A stretch of DNA of 64,000 nt, taken from Trichuris trichiura (Eukaryota > Nematoda > Enoplea > Trichinellida > Trichuridae). Under the pieces are notes generated by a model. The model worked only from the letters and a program-made list of their open reading frames with translations, searched no databases and was not told the origin of the DNA. Shown here piece by piece: positions 15,601-28,436 of the stretch. Location of the stretch: contig JBAJFE010000004.1 in assembly GCA_037903355.1 (NCBI GenBank), positions 4,634,001-4,698,000 of the forward strand, read 5' to 3'. Made by a program: the position numbers and the translations under genes. The first letter of the stretch is position 1. Each line of letters starts with the position of its first letter.

Positions 15601-15606
15601 TTTATT
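15601..15606 (-). terminator. Poly(A) signal of NRDE2
   Basis: AATAAA on the minus strand, about 35 nt beyond the NRDE2 stop codon. This is the usual hexamer and a plausible spacing for a compact 3' UTR. Confidence 0.6.
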
Positions 15607-15640
15607 AATTGTATACACATTAAAGAAGTTGGCGAGAGGA

Positions 15641-18600
15641 TCAATCCGACTCCTGCTGTGCTGAGGCCTTTGACAGTAGTAACAACTCTTCCCAAGGGAC
15701 CCGTAGTCTCAAACCTTTCTCCACCATAAGGTCAACAACAACTTGAGTTTTTTCGGCCGGAAAGCATTGGACAGCGTCGTCGAAAAGGCTCTTACTCCAA
15801 GGACAGCTTTGCAATGCACGATAGGCAACATCTTGCCGCTTGTCTACGCCCGATTGACATAGCAGACCTTCAAAAGCCAAACGCAATCGCCACAACACAA
15901 CGCTGTGCTGTTGGACATTGGCGGCAAGATCGAAAACGTTGTACAACAGCGATGGATCGGCGTGGCACATCTCTGTGTCGCGCAATTTTACGAAGTAGCA
16001 AAACTCGGCGAATATAGCGGCCACGAAGCGAGCCACTGAGCATTTCGACTGCGTTACGCCAAGACTACGCCGAAGCTGAACCATAAGGCTATTTTTTAAT
16101 TGCACCGAGCAGAAGAGACGTAAAAACCCGACGTGGTTTGGAAATTCCTTCAGAGCGTCCGAAACCGAGTTGAGCAGCACCGAGGGAGGCAGATCGTACT
16201 TGCGCTTCTTGTTCAACATGTTGAGACGAAGCAGGTCGATTTCCCATTCCCAAAGTCGTTCAACTTCACGGTCAAGAGCCCATATATGCCTCGATTGACT
16301 TTTTTGGTCCAGTTGCAATGCACCTACAACGCTTCGAACTTTTTCCCGACCGCGGCGGTAGATGTCAAAGCAAGAACGAATACCCTCAGTCGCGTAGGTT
16401 AACAATGCTAAGATATGAAGCAACATTACGTAAGGAGACCCAAGCCAACCAAGTCGGAAATACCAATCCGACGAATCTTGCAAATCCGCGGTATACAATT
16501 GCTCAAACTGTAGTTCCATACGAGACGACAAACTATTCTTCAAATCTCGGATTTCTTCAACACTGGGTTGTCCGCAGGAAGCGCTCACTTTTCCATCAGA
16601 CAGAAAGCAAGCAAGTACGCGCAAAGCGTCTTCGTAAAAGGATGGGGACTCGACAGCTTCAAAGCAAAATTTCGCATACGAAGATGCCAGCATCAAGGGA
16701 GCTATCTGCTCAGGCGATCCGTACGGTTGAGAATACCATCGACTATCCAAAGTAGTCAAAATGGAGTACGCCGTCTGTCGGGCCTCCTCTCTAGCTTCCA
16801 GACTTGCCAAAGATTGAATGTAGACGGCGTATAGCAAGACGGAATTTCTCAGCTTGCAATCGGACATAATGCTTTTGCAGTAAGTGCGAAAAACCTTTAA
16901 ACGACCTTTCGAACTTAGATCATTGTTTCTAAGCAGACTGCGGCTCTTGCTGAATATTTGCGAACTTGACAAGTAGAGTGACCAGGGAAAGGCGGGAAGA
17001 AACTGGCACGAATGATCGCAGAACAGGGTGAACACTTCTTCCTTAGAGCTCATACTTTGCCAGGGCACGTGAGGCCGTGGCAAGCTGGTGAATTCATCCA
17101 AATAATAATCAATATCCCACTCCTCATACCAGTCTTGCCTGTTAGAGCTTTGAAAGGGCGGAAACGATGCTAGACGCAAAGCCTTTAACGCTTCCACGAG
17201 AAACCAACACTTCTCCACGGGAGTTGACAAGTCGTACAATCCTGGCTCTATGTCTTCGAAAAGGACAATTCGTTCCGTATCTTCGCATTCCGCCTCTTCG
17301 GATTCCGGGAAAGGAAACCAATGGAATTTTTCGCGGGAATGTTCCAGCTTTTGCCAAAAATCTTTCAAAGACAAGTTGACACTCTCTGAGCAAAGGGTAT
17401 CCTCTTCTTGTCGCGCCAGGTCGTCCAAATGTTTGGCCACGTTTTCCGAAAACGGTGACGATTTTGGCAAGTCCTCTTCGCAACCCTCCGCCTTCGACCA
17501 CGACTTCCAGCCGAATTCACCAAAATGGAGGAACGTGTCCGCCCAACGAGCCTCAAGCATCTGGCGCTTAGTTGAGAGACTAGGCGTGTCTACACCGCTG
17601 CCGGGAACACTAAACATAAGCTCCAGCAGGGCTTGTACAGTTCTCACGGCGCGTTCGTAATGCCCTGACTCCCTAAACAATACATTCTATTTTGCTGCTG
17701 CCTAATGCACAAGAAAAACAGCGACATTAGTTATCACGAAAAGCTAAACAAAAGGCAAGCGGTTATCTCGTAGCGTGAAATACATGCTTTTCTATCCACT
17801 CACATTTGCCCAATCATGAATGCGGGTGGAACTTGATTATTGTTAACTCGTCTACAAGCTCATCCAATCTAGAAAATGTACGCTTTTTCTTTTAACAATT
17901 GTTTGCTCATAAGGTCAAGACATTTGGAATGCTTTTAGACGCCATACAATTCAGCGTTTGGCCAAGTGTACCTGAATTCTACTACAGTAGTTATTGTACC
18001 TGAATTCGAATAATACAGTATGCAAACACCACAAATCAAATCGCACGCTAACGCCAAGTAGAGCAATAAGAAGAAAGCAAAAAAATGCAATCACACTTAC
18101 GTACAAAACAAACGTTGACTTAAAGGAAAAAAGTTAAGCAGTCAAAGAGAGTGAAAATGAATGGTAAACGCTTACCTGAGAAAAACGATTTTCCCCAACA
18201 AACAATTCATTAAATGAACTGCAGTGTCCGCGAGCGGGCGGTGAGTTACCAACTGACCGCTTAGCACAACAAAAGACTTTTCAAGCGAGCTGTCGAATAT
18301 TGAAAGTTGTTGAGCAACGGTAAAGTCACGAAAAGCCAAAAGATTGTGACGAAGTCTTTCAATCCAAATTTCGCTACGATTTACAAAAGTAAACTCCAAC
18401 GCTCGCCATTCCTTTTGCAAGTCGGCTTTTGACCAACTCATTTCTCTTAGTATTTCCAAGCGCGCGAGATGAAGTTCAACACTTCTGGGGCAACTCTGAA
18501 TTGCCTTGTCCACAATGGACTGCTTGCGCTCCAGAAAGGCCATTCTGGAAACGCTTTGACTGCGAAAAGCTTTGGTCTGCGAAAGATCGTACAATTCATC

Positions 18601-19440
18601 CTCTAAGGCCAACAAACGCAGCCACAGCTTGACGTTTTCCGGAGAAGAGTTGAGTTCCTGGCTCAAATGACGATGTTCAGCATTTTGGATCGCCCCGGCA
18701 AACATAACATTGCCAGAATAGTCCGCTAAGTCAACGGAAGGATTTTCGTTGGAATCCGAATCAATTGGTCTATACATTTTCAAGGCAAAATCATACTTGC
18801 ACTTGGCACCACTCTCATCCGTTATCGTTGTTTCAACGGGAACAAAATCCTCCAATATGACTTTCTCGTCAACATTGGGAGCTTGCTCGTTGTACTGGCA
18901 GTTCAGCAACGCGGACGAACCTTTTTTCTTCTTCCTTTTAAAATAACGTTTTGACAGAATGTCGGACCAGTACTTTCCACTTTGTATAACTGCACAAAGA
19001 GAGTGGGCTTGAGCACTGCAGCCGAGGCAATGAACGATCCCTGATAAATACGCGTAACTTGCCGTTTCCTTTGAATAGAACGAGTCGTAAATCAGATTTT
19101 CTATATCGTAAAATTTATCCTCGGCAAATTCTGCACCAGACCTACAATCTGGAACAAAATGGAAACGAGCCTTTCTTGGGAAGGCTGAAGGTGCTCGCGC
19201 TTTTCTATCTTCCTTTCTTTTCCTTTCCTCTTTTTTCTCTTTCTCCTTCCTCTTCTTCTTTGAAAGTCTTTTTTTCTCATTTCTAGATAGCTTCCTTTTT
19301 TCAACAGCTTCAGCTACAACCGGCTGGAAGCTGACATTTGATAGCCAACTGCTGCTAGCGGGTTGCGATAAGTTGAGCAACGACGATGAGTCCGAACGCT
19401 CTGTCTCAGCCGCATCCAAATAAGAAGCAAACAAAGCCAT
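15641..19440 (-). CDS. NRDE2: NRDE2, nuclear RNAi / RNA-surveillance HAT-repeat protein
   Basis: Two exons, 19440-18176 and 17672-15641, joined by a 503-bp intron; together they give exactly 1,098 residues, close to vertebrate NRDE2. The protein starts MALFASYL and carries WLSNVSF, matching the conserved WLSNPSF of the family. A lysine-rich stretch (about residues 50-90) follows, then a degenerate version of the segment that contacts the MTR4 helicase in mammals (around FYDIENLIYDSFY and CLG). The rest is half-a-TPR (HAT) repeats, including NVKLWLRLLALEDE, ERAVRTVQALLEL and the diagnostic C-terminus ALQSCPWSKSLFDDAVQCFP ... EKGLRLRVPWEELLLL. In C. elegans NRDE-2 acts with nuclear Argonautes to silence nascent transcripts; in mammals NRDE2 binds MTR4 at the exosome. 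The splice restores R-ESGHYERAV. The gene is complete. Confidence 0.95.
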
Positions 19441-20514
19441 CTAACCTGATGAAACTTTCAGCGTTTGTTCACGCAGTCAAATTGGAACTCACCCACACAG
19501 GTGAGACAGTGATGCGCATGACGAACATAATTCAATGTGTTACGTACATAATAATTCATTCGTAACAATAAAACAAACTGCAAAGAAAAGCTGTTCCGTT
19601 TTCTTATCCATTCGTAAAGTGTTCTTAGAACAGATTCATTGCAAATTTAGTTTTACTGCGCACTTAGGAGCGCAGTGGGTAACCACTGCTCATAAGCAAA
19701 CAAGAGCTCTACCTTTGATTTTTATTTCATTTCAAACAGTTCGGTTGCTCCTCTTTAACGTACAATATTTGCGTTGGTCGAGTAGGCTACGGATAATCAG
19801 CTCGTCGAATTAGGCAGCTTTAAAGATTCCTCCTTCTTAGTTTAGCAAAGAAGAAAGTTACTTCAAACTGCGAGTTAGGCATGACGAGATGACTTATTTT
19901 TTTGACTGTTTTCGCAAAGATGAGACAACACTTCTTTTCTGTTAAGAGAACGCAGGTAAGAGCATACTGTAATATTCCCCAAACAGTTAATACGCTTTTT
20001 TTCACTTCAGTAGCGTGTACTAACAATCAGCGCCAATAAATAAATTCCTCTGACGACCAGACGATTGGTTTTAAAGGGTAAGTTTTTAAATTTAAACAAC
20101 TTAGTTTTTCTACAGTATGTCATGCAGCTAGAAAAAAGATTAATGTAGCAACGTCGCATTTCGACCCTTTGCAATAAAAGGTAAACATTTTAATCATTTC
20201 TAAATATATAACTGCGCCCCTCGCTAAGCAAGCTGTTAATACATAAAGGAGATACTTCTCCTCAACGAAACCTATAGACTTCATCCTTAGTCTCGGTAAG
20301 GCGTGCCCCACAATTACTCAAGCGGGCAAACTGAGTAAGCTCAAACACAATAGTTTCACTGCGGGACATAACCACCCACTTCTTCATTGCGAACTTGTTC
20401 TACCTTTGCCAGCGAAGAAGTCTATGCGCATGACTGCAAACAATAATTTATAGCAATATTGCACGTTCAGTAAAAATATGATTTCATAAAAAAATAGTAA
20501 AGTACATGACAACG
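19441..20514. other. Intergenic between MED1 3' end and NRDE2 5' end
   Basis: About 1.07 kb separates two genes transcribed in the same direction (minus). It should hold the MED1 3' UTR and the NRDE2 promoter. No exon, tRNA or repeat was recognised, and no canonical AATAAA was seen close to the MED1 stop. Confidence 0.5.
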
Positions 20515-23500
20515 CTAGACGACGCCGCTCTCCACCTTGTCGCAGTCTCCAGCATTGTTCTTCGTTGTCGCAGGGTTGTCGGCGCATTCTTCTATGGCAA
20601 TTTGTAGACCGGGAGAAAGGACATCCGAACCGTCAGTTAACGACTCGACATTTTCCTGCGCCGCCGGTGCGACGTCAATAACGAGGGCTGAAGCGTCCGG
20701 GCTCGGAAGTAACTGCACGCTCTCCTCCGGCGCCGTCTCCTTAGGGTCGGCTGCAGCTTTCAAATTCGGTATACTCGACGGTGCATCTGCGTGGTCAGCC
20801 TGACCACCACTACCTAAGGCGACGGGTGAAACAACCGCGGAAGGTTGTGTTGTCAGAACAGGCTGCTGAAGGGCAGTGACGACTGGATGTTGCAGAGGCA
20901 CAGGAGGGGAAGTGGCCGACGCTGGAGTGGGCGGATTGGGCAACAACGTTCGCCTAACATAGCGAGGAATTGGTAGACTAGGGCTCACCTCCACATTCTC
21001 TCCATGTCTGTATCGCGGGGGCAAAGCAGGCATGGCGACAGGAGATATTGAATGAGGATGAACGTGATTTCTGAGCATCGGTTTCACCGACGCTTGATGC
21101 AACATAGAACCAAAGGGCTTTCTGGGTGAAGACCTTAGGGAAGCACCTGGCGGGCCGGCAAATTCTTCAGGTGGCTGCGCGTTAAAAGGTCGCTCTACCG
21201 AAGTTGTTTCGGACGTGGGTACCTGAGCTACCGACTGCACGACCACTGGCGTAGTAGCGCTACTGGCACTGGTAGTGGAAGAGGAAGACGAGGGTGTTGT
21301 TGACGAAGGTGCTTTGGCACTTGTATCCTCGATTTTGGGAATTTTAAAGTTTTTCAAACTTCTGCTAAACATTATACCTTCCGTACCGGGAAATACGGCG
21401 GGCAGTTGGGTTGGCGACAACTTTGCCTCCGACCGTTCCAACATTTTCCTGTCCGCCTGATCGCCAATTGTATGCATATCAGCCGAACGCTTTTCCGACT
21501 TTCTAGCTTTCGTTTTCGCCTTTTCGGTCATCGGTTGCTTTTTCAACTTACGCGCTTGCATCTTCTGCTTGAGAAGTTCAAACTTGTTGCTAGACGGCGG
21601 CCTGCTAACGGCCGGATCAATTGTATGTTCAGTCCTTAGCAACGGAGGGCTAACCGACTGAGCTCGATGACTCATCGTAGGGGAAGGCTTCTTCGCGGGT
21701 GAACCTGTCTTACCTCTAGTCGACGATTTTGAAGATGCGCCCATCTTTATGACACTTTTCTTGATGACCAGTTTGATTCCCTCGTTAGCCGTTTCAGAGA
21801 TATCTGAAGATGAGGGTTGAGCGACATTCTCTACGGTGTCGCCTCCTTCGGGACGAGATTTTTTCAAACAAGGCACGTTTGAGTCGCCAAATACTTCGCC
21901 AAAATTTTCCTCATGATCGACGCGCCTTTCCGATGGACTTGTGCCCACCTTGTCCATCAATTTGCCAATTACGGCGTCCAATGAATTTTTTCTTTTCGGT
22001 GCCTTGATCGCCGCCGGCTGATAGCAGCTGGCCGAAGGCTTGGCAACGTCCGATGACGTGCTGGGGAACCTGCCGCTTGATTCTACTGTCTTAAGGGGCG
22101 TGCTGTAGCGCCTTCCGTCCCCTGGCAAACTCAAAGAACTGCTGGACGGCGAGTCAAAGTCCGTACTTTCCAACGGTGCCAATTGAACATCGCTGATCAT
22201 TTCCCGGGCGACCGCCTTCAGCTGCTTTCTCAACATATCGTCAGTCGAAAGCCTTGGCGCTGCAGCGGTGTCCAAAGTGGGCATTTGATTGTTGCCCATA
22301 CAGGACGTAATAGCATTAACAGCTGTAGGTGGCGCTTGAGTCGCACCTGCTGTGGGACGAATTTTTAGGGTAAACTTTGACGATTCGTCAGGTCCGGTCA
22401 GCGTGTCCGACCTCATTAGCACATTGGCCGAAGCGCAACGACGAGCTTTCCTTGGCCGGCGACTGATCGCTCCTCTGGCCATACGCTCGACTTTTCGCAA
22501 TTCCTTGAGAACCATCTCCATCGCCCGATCCGACGTGTTGCCCAACGGCTTTCTGCTCCTTCGTCGACGAACCCCTCTTGTGACCAGCATACCTCTTACG
22601 GCGCACAAGTCTCGCTGCTGCTGTGTCGTCTGCCAATTTCCCATTGCGTCGGGTCCCGAAGAACCTTGACCAACGGCGCAAGACGGTGATACGATTGAAG
22701 CGCTACCTATGTCACCTTTCCAATTCAATGTTTCCATTGACAGTTTCATCTTCTTGTTGGGATGATCATGGTCGACAACATCGGCTACTCCCTTGCCAAC
22801 GTAAGGCTGTTGGCCGAAAACGTTGAATTCAAAATTTCTTATGGAAGCCAACAGGTTGGCGCCCTCCGAAGCAACATTTTTAAAAGGCGCGTTGCCCATG
22901 GTATACGAAGGGGTCGACTTGACGGAACCGATCACACAATCGATTGTGTTTTGTATGGACGAATCGCCGGCGTTGGCCGCGCTGTCAGCGATTCTCGCTT
23001 CCGAGGAGCCCAACGCTATAGCACCGCGACCCCCTTCGGTAAAGGAAGATGACAATTGACAGAGCTCGTCTAATTCGGTCAGTGTCTCCGACGTGCTGCT
23101 GAAGTGACGATTTTTCGGGTTCGGTTCAGTTGCGCTGACGGCAGCTTGCGAACAAACGACTACTGGAGTTGGTGGTGCCACAATCGGACAATGTTCTTGA
23201 ACTGGCGAGGCGGCAACAAACTTGGCCGGGCGCGGCAACTTTCGCACGGTCAGCCGAGGCGGTATCAACTCTTTCCACACTTTCACCTGCTTGAACAAGT
23301 TTAGCATATTTGGCAATGAGCAGCTGTAGACGCCGGGCGTTGCCCTAGCTAGCAAGGCGTCTGCCTTGTCCAACAACTGCTTAATGCGCTCTTCGGCGGT
23401 TACTCGCCCTTTGCCGCTCTCTTTGCCACTCAACGTATACTCGTGCATCGTATTATTGGTCGAACAAGAAAAAGAGGCTATGCTAAAATCGCGCGCGTCG

Positions 23501-26500
23501 GAATTGTTGCTACTCTTATTAGACGATGGATCGACGGTTGAATCGTTGCTCCACTTGTCGCCGTTGCATTGAGCCGACGCTCCTTCGTTAGTGGACGATG
23601 GAAGAAGAGCTTTCAGCACCGCTCTTATCGCTATCGGTACGGACCAAAACCTAAGAAACAAAACTATTTGCATAGTTACAACTTATGCCAATTTTTTAAA
23701 AACAACGAAGACGAATAGTGCTTTTTGAGTCACGGCTCTTTGGCTAAAGGAGTTTAACATTTTCTCGTACCTGGAAAAGACACTGGCAGCAATGGCGTTG
23801 ATATCCTTTCCGCTAGATTCGACCAAAGAAGACGGCAGGCAAACTGTGGCGTTTAGTTGAGGAAGGACGAAAAATTGAACTGATGAAAAAATACGGAAGT
23901 AAAAGTGTACTGCGTCGACGAAGATACAAAAAGCTGAATACCTGTAAAGAAGCTGCCTTCTTCATATTCGAGAGCGCAATCGATTGAGTCGTCCAGCGCT
24001 GAGAATGAAATGTAAATGCAACGCCATTCCTTCTTTGCTATGGCGTTGAGGTCTTCAACAATGTTGCGCAAACAGGTGGAAAGAACATGATTGAACATGG
24101 ACAGCGCGCGGACGAATTCCATAACGCTGGCCAGCGACTGAGTGTTACGCCATAGGATCTTTTTCACTTCTACCGCCTCGACGCGGCAACTTTCCCAACG
24201 GAACGTGTACATATGCGATTGATCGTTCAAAATCTGAAAAGACAACTTTGCTCCAATGGCGGCAGCAACCAACGACATCTCGAAAAGACGAAACGCAACT
24301 TACCACAAAGGAATGCAGCGAATCCAAAGAGGTTACGTTGTCCTTTGAAAGCAGCAAGTTCAGCAAGCGACCACGTCTTCCAGTTTCTGGAGGAAATCCT
24401 AAAACGTATCACTTGCTTTAAACGAAGCCAGGCTGTACCATTCTATCTTATTATTACTTCAAAGCTCTTTAAGGAGCGAGAGCAATCACCCGAGAGTATT
24501 TCAATACAAACTAAAACATTGAAGACGGGAAAACGACTGCTCGTAAAAACTTATGAAGTAGTTCAAAACCCGAACTTATCACTTTGAACCCTGAATTATT
24601 ATTGCTCATGCAATCGTCACCCATATAAATGCTCGCTGGCCATCTTTGTTGAACGTTTGACTCTTGTAACCTGTTAGTGAACAATTCCCATTGCACGTAA
24701 GGAATAATATCGTTAGCTAGCTATTATTATTGTTTAGTTGTATTATAAGAGGGGTTTATTTGCCGATTTGCGTTCCAAATTGCAAACATATAGCAGCCAA
24801 ACAACACCGTTGTATCACGACTTTGCCGGCAATCCACTTCTGCCTAAACTGAAACAAAAGGCGCATATTCTGGCTTTGACTTAGTTAAGGGAAGAACATG
24901 ATTAAAAGGTAAGCAGAAAGGAACCTGCATTTCTCAGACGCTTAACAGTAACTGATGTTGTTTGTCTTACTGTATATTTAAATGGAAAAAACCTGATTAC
25001 TGGTTAGATTACTGTGCTGTTTGCAGGTAGCTGGAGGGAGACTCTTTTTTGGCTGCTCAGGAAGCTTTTCAAAGATTGCTGCTGGCATCGGAACGCAATG
25101 CTTAACGAGCCTTATACCGTACTCAAATCAATGAAAAATTTCAGCCCCTTACAGACTACATTTTTGGTGAAATTCTGCAGAAATACTTCAGTTAACGGCA
25201 CGGACTTATTTGTAGCGATAATGATGTGGTAGAGCTGAGAATTAACCATCGTCGGATACAGAGAAACCAACAATCGCCGCCGTACAATGAAACCTACCTG
25301 TAAGCTGCTCAATCTTCTCTAGTACATCAACAGTAACAACCAGCGGCTCATCAAATACCAAAGTAAAAACAGCGCTGGTGTACAGACTCTTGTATTCGGG
25401 CAACCTGAAAATAGTTTAAGAAAACATTTCCTTCGTACATACGTTTTAGGATGGGTTAGCCGGAAGCAGCTTAAATAGCCGACAATGTCTTGAAGTCGTT
25501 GCGAAGAGAGATAAATGGATTAAAAAGCGTGCTATTGCATTGTCGCGCTTACAAAAGAATTTTACTGTTTTATACATACCCGTCTGTCCCAATTTCTAAC
25601 AACTGCGTTTCAGTCGTACTCTGCATCAATACTTCGACATAGCGGACGCCCGCCGAGGTCAACATGTCTTTAATTGGACAGCTGTTGGATGGGAAGGAGC
25701 GACTAGTGTCTTTTACCTGTAAAGCTTATCTCGGTAACGTGTTCGCCCATTGCATTCGTAATGGCAGACGGAGGACAAAAGTAATAGATGCGACTGGGTA
25801 TTCCGGCCTCTCTGCGCACAAAGTAGCTAAATGGCGCCATCATCGAACTGCATATGGAGAGTCCGCTTAATTAATTTGCATAAGACCGACAACATTGCGT
25901 AAAAGGATAGACGAACCGAACAGAGTCGATGTTTGGATTCTGGTGAAGCAAGTAGGCTTCCAAATTGTTCAAGAACGCAAAGGCCGCTTTCTTGACTTGC
26001 CTAAAACGTAGCGCTTTATTTTAGGCATACGCGATAAGCGGAAGTGTGGAAAACAATGATAAGAAGCACGAAAGAGACGAAAAAGTACCTGTCCGCAGTA
26101 TCGATGTAAATATCGCTCAGCCCTTTTAAGTTTCGCTCCAACAATTCCCACTGTCTGCTATTGATGATGTTACGCAGGGATACACTCTCTTCGGCAGCTT
26201 GGCTTTCGCCGTGCGTAACAAGAACTTGAATTGCCGCTGCATCCTCGGCCAGAACGATTTCGACGAAGAAATACTCGGAAGTGATGAAACAATTTCCCGT
26301 CGAGCCTGGACTGCGCAAAAAACGCAATCTTCAACAAAAAGGCATTACGGTTGCAATGCGCTTGGATAAGTTTTACTGTACCTGCACCTATTTGAAATAT
26401 CTTCCAAACGAATCAGCAGATCATGCGTTGATTCAACTGCAAGCAATTGCACATTGAACAGGGAAGTGATCAAGGCAACAGAGTTCAAAAAATACCGGGT

Positions 26501-27013
26501 ACGTTGCTTCTAAGCTTTTCGTAAAACATTGTAACCTGACTACTTTCTTCGGCGTCTACGGCAGTTCGTTTCTCCTGAAAGTATAGTGCCTTGTAAAGAT
26601 AGCTAACCGCTGTAATTAGCGTAGGTAGAAATTAAGTCTACTAATTCTGCGGGGATAAAGCCAAGAAAGGTAAAATTTTGGACTATCAGCCTTTAAAGGA
26701 TAAAGTTGTGCTGAATATATTTAGTTTTGCAAGCAGGAACAAAGCAAAACGGTAACTTTGACGCGAATAAGATAAAATATTATTGCATCAAGGCACTTGT
26801 GTCGTAATTTATCAAGCAACCAAGTTTTGCTATCGAAGATAGATAGTAAAAAGTAACTAAACTACTAGCAAAGCGACTTACCATTAGGACAATCTTAGCT
26901 TCTTTCATAATTTCAGGCCACGACAGCAAGTTGCCGCTTTTCTGCCTCACTTGTTCCATGGCCACTTGAAGGTCGCTACGAAATGCAGTGCTGCCACCCA
27001 CCGCGGAAATCAT
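20515..27013 (-). CDS. MED1: Mediator complex subunit 1
   Basis: Exons on the minus strand: 27013-26882, 26574-26536, 26509-26382, 26310-26089, from 26000 (end unresolved), about 25860-25717, 25667-25580, 25404-25298, 24398-24304, 24278-23942, 23879-23771 and 23650-20515. Phases agree at every junction except the fifth-to-sixth, which I could not settle. The N-terminal ~450 residues match the Med1 domain: SWPEIMKEAKIVLM ... EKRTAV, GNCFITSEYFFVEIVLAED, a short-chain LKGLSDIY, SYFVRREAGIPSRIYYFCPP, and SVPIAIRAVLKAL, the counterpart of the SIPVTMRAI motif. The last exon alone gives ~1,045 mostly disordered Ser/Pro/Lys-rich residues, like the MED1 tail. An LLNLL sequence in the ninth exon fits the LXXLL pattern but lies inside the folded domain, so receptor binding is not implied. 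The total is about 1,540 residues. MED1 bridges activators and RNA polymerase II. A splice acceptor sits just upstream of the chosen ATG (TTTTCTAG at about 27020), so a 5' exon exists. Confidence 0.92.
24820..24935. repeat. Dispersed repeat fragment in a MED1 intron
   Basis: This segment in the ~900-bp intron between the eighth and ninth MED1 exons resembles 34845-35015 in TOR intron 10. Both contain CTTTGCCGGC, a TTCTGCC block and then the identical string AGAAAGGAACCTGCATTTC. The copy here lacks the long inverted arms of the TOR copy. Confidence 0.6.
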
Positions 27014-27284
27014 GTTAGCCTAGAAAAATACCAATTCAAACGGCCTTTACAATGCTTCCAGGCAAAACATTTTTAAAGCAAGACTTTATTAATAAAAGCG
27101 GTCTGGAATTTTACGGCTGGTCGGGTCGCTGAATCGAGCCTTTCGGAGGTTATACATTTCAAGAACGAAATCTCTTAATTTTTAAGACAACCAACTACGT
27201 CGTATGTTACCCCATAAAAGAAAACATGCATCTCTGGCTGCAATCCACCAACTGCACCAATTAAGGTTAGCATAAATTACCTTT

Positions 27285-27675
27285 TCCAGCAATTGTACGC
27301 CACAAGGGACAAGCAGAATTTCAATGTATTGCCAATGGGCAGGAAAGTGGCAACTGCTGCATTGCGTTTCGAAGTTTCTTGTGGCTGTTTTTCTTACAGA
27401 CGAGCTACCTTCAAAGGCAAAATCCAAACAATGAGCTTCATCTACAGTACGAACGCTGACTGAACCTGAGTTCTTTCGCTTCTTTCTGCATAGGTTATCA
27501 TACATAGTAACAGAAGCAATGAAACGCCTCTCACGAGGTAAGGTGAAGGATTTGATAGCAGGGTTTGATTCATTGGAAGCGTATTTACACAACAGTTTTT
27601 GGAAAAACGCAAAAAACAATCTTTGTTCTGCATCCCTTAAAGCAGCCTGCCATTTTTTAACGAATCAAGCTTAAT
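27285..27675 (-). CDS. Orphan exon candidate upstream of MED1
   Basis: An open frame of about 130 codons runs on the minus strand and ends at a GTAATT donor in phase 0 (GVQLLEK then the intron). The translation has a balanced, protein-like composition (KWQAALRDAEQRLFFAFFQK, PRERRFIASV, HWQYIEILLVPC), but I recognise no family. The MED1 acceptor at about 27020 is also phase 0, so this could be a 5' MED1 exon, although a typical MED1 starts directly with the WPEIM-type helix. It could equally be a separate gene, a relic or chance. Confidence 0.3.
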
Positions 27676-28436
27676 TTGCCTAACGTTAGACTAGTTGTTT
27701 AAATACTGGCTTAGTTTTTTTATCCATTCGAATGCTATTCCATAAAACGCTAGACTGTTTGTCTATTTTCGATGGTACTTTATACCCCATAGTTGGCTGC
27801 AGGAGTGAGAAAATTAAATTTTGCGTTACTTTTTTACTATGCGCAAACAGATATTCCAGCATCACATTAGCTTTAACTACCTAAAGAGAATATGTAGTTT
27901 CATTACGTACCTACTTTTCGCTTTTCAACCGTATCCACTTGTTTCCTTTTACCTGACGATGGAAATAGCTTTAAAATGTTGATCGACGATGTGATAGCGC
28001 TGAAAGAAGATTTTTATTAGTTCCTAACGAAGTTAGCTGCTTAATTTGTTCCCATCTTTTTTCATGTAGGAAAAGTCTCATCTTCATTTTTTTTTGCTTA
28101 TAATTTACTTTTCTGATAAGCTTAGAGTTAGTGCTTGCCGTGATTGAGAAAAGCAGAGTAATTTTACTTCCTTTGTTTGGCAGCTTTCGTTTTGCAATGC
28201 TTGTACGTTTCTTTGTATTGCTGCATAGCTTTCAATTACAATAGCGCGATAGTGCGTGCTGGTATTCTCTCTCTAAATTAATACAATTCTTCAGCAGATT
28301 TTGTTATCACGTCTTCTTGTTTTATAAAGTTTCATAATGGCTTTAAACAGAGTTTTCTCGTGGTATTTTGTTGTTATTGCGTTGGAACGAGGTGTTATTT
28401 CTGCAGCATATTGAACCAAAGCTTTGCGCAAAAAAC
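27676..28436. other. Divergent MED1-TOR intergenic region
   Basis: This region lies between the minus-strand MED1 5' end and the plus-strand TOR start. It should contain both promoters. I see A/T-rich tracts but no confident TATA box or other site, and no coding signal. Confidence 0.5.

Noticed and set aside
16133..16834. Plus-strand frames up to 145 codons
   Set aside because: They are antisense shadows of the NRDE2 coding exon.
20537..23572. Plus-strand frames up to 105 codons
   Set aside because: Antisense shadows of the large MED1 exon.
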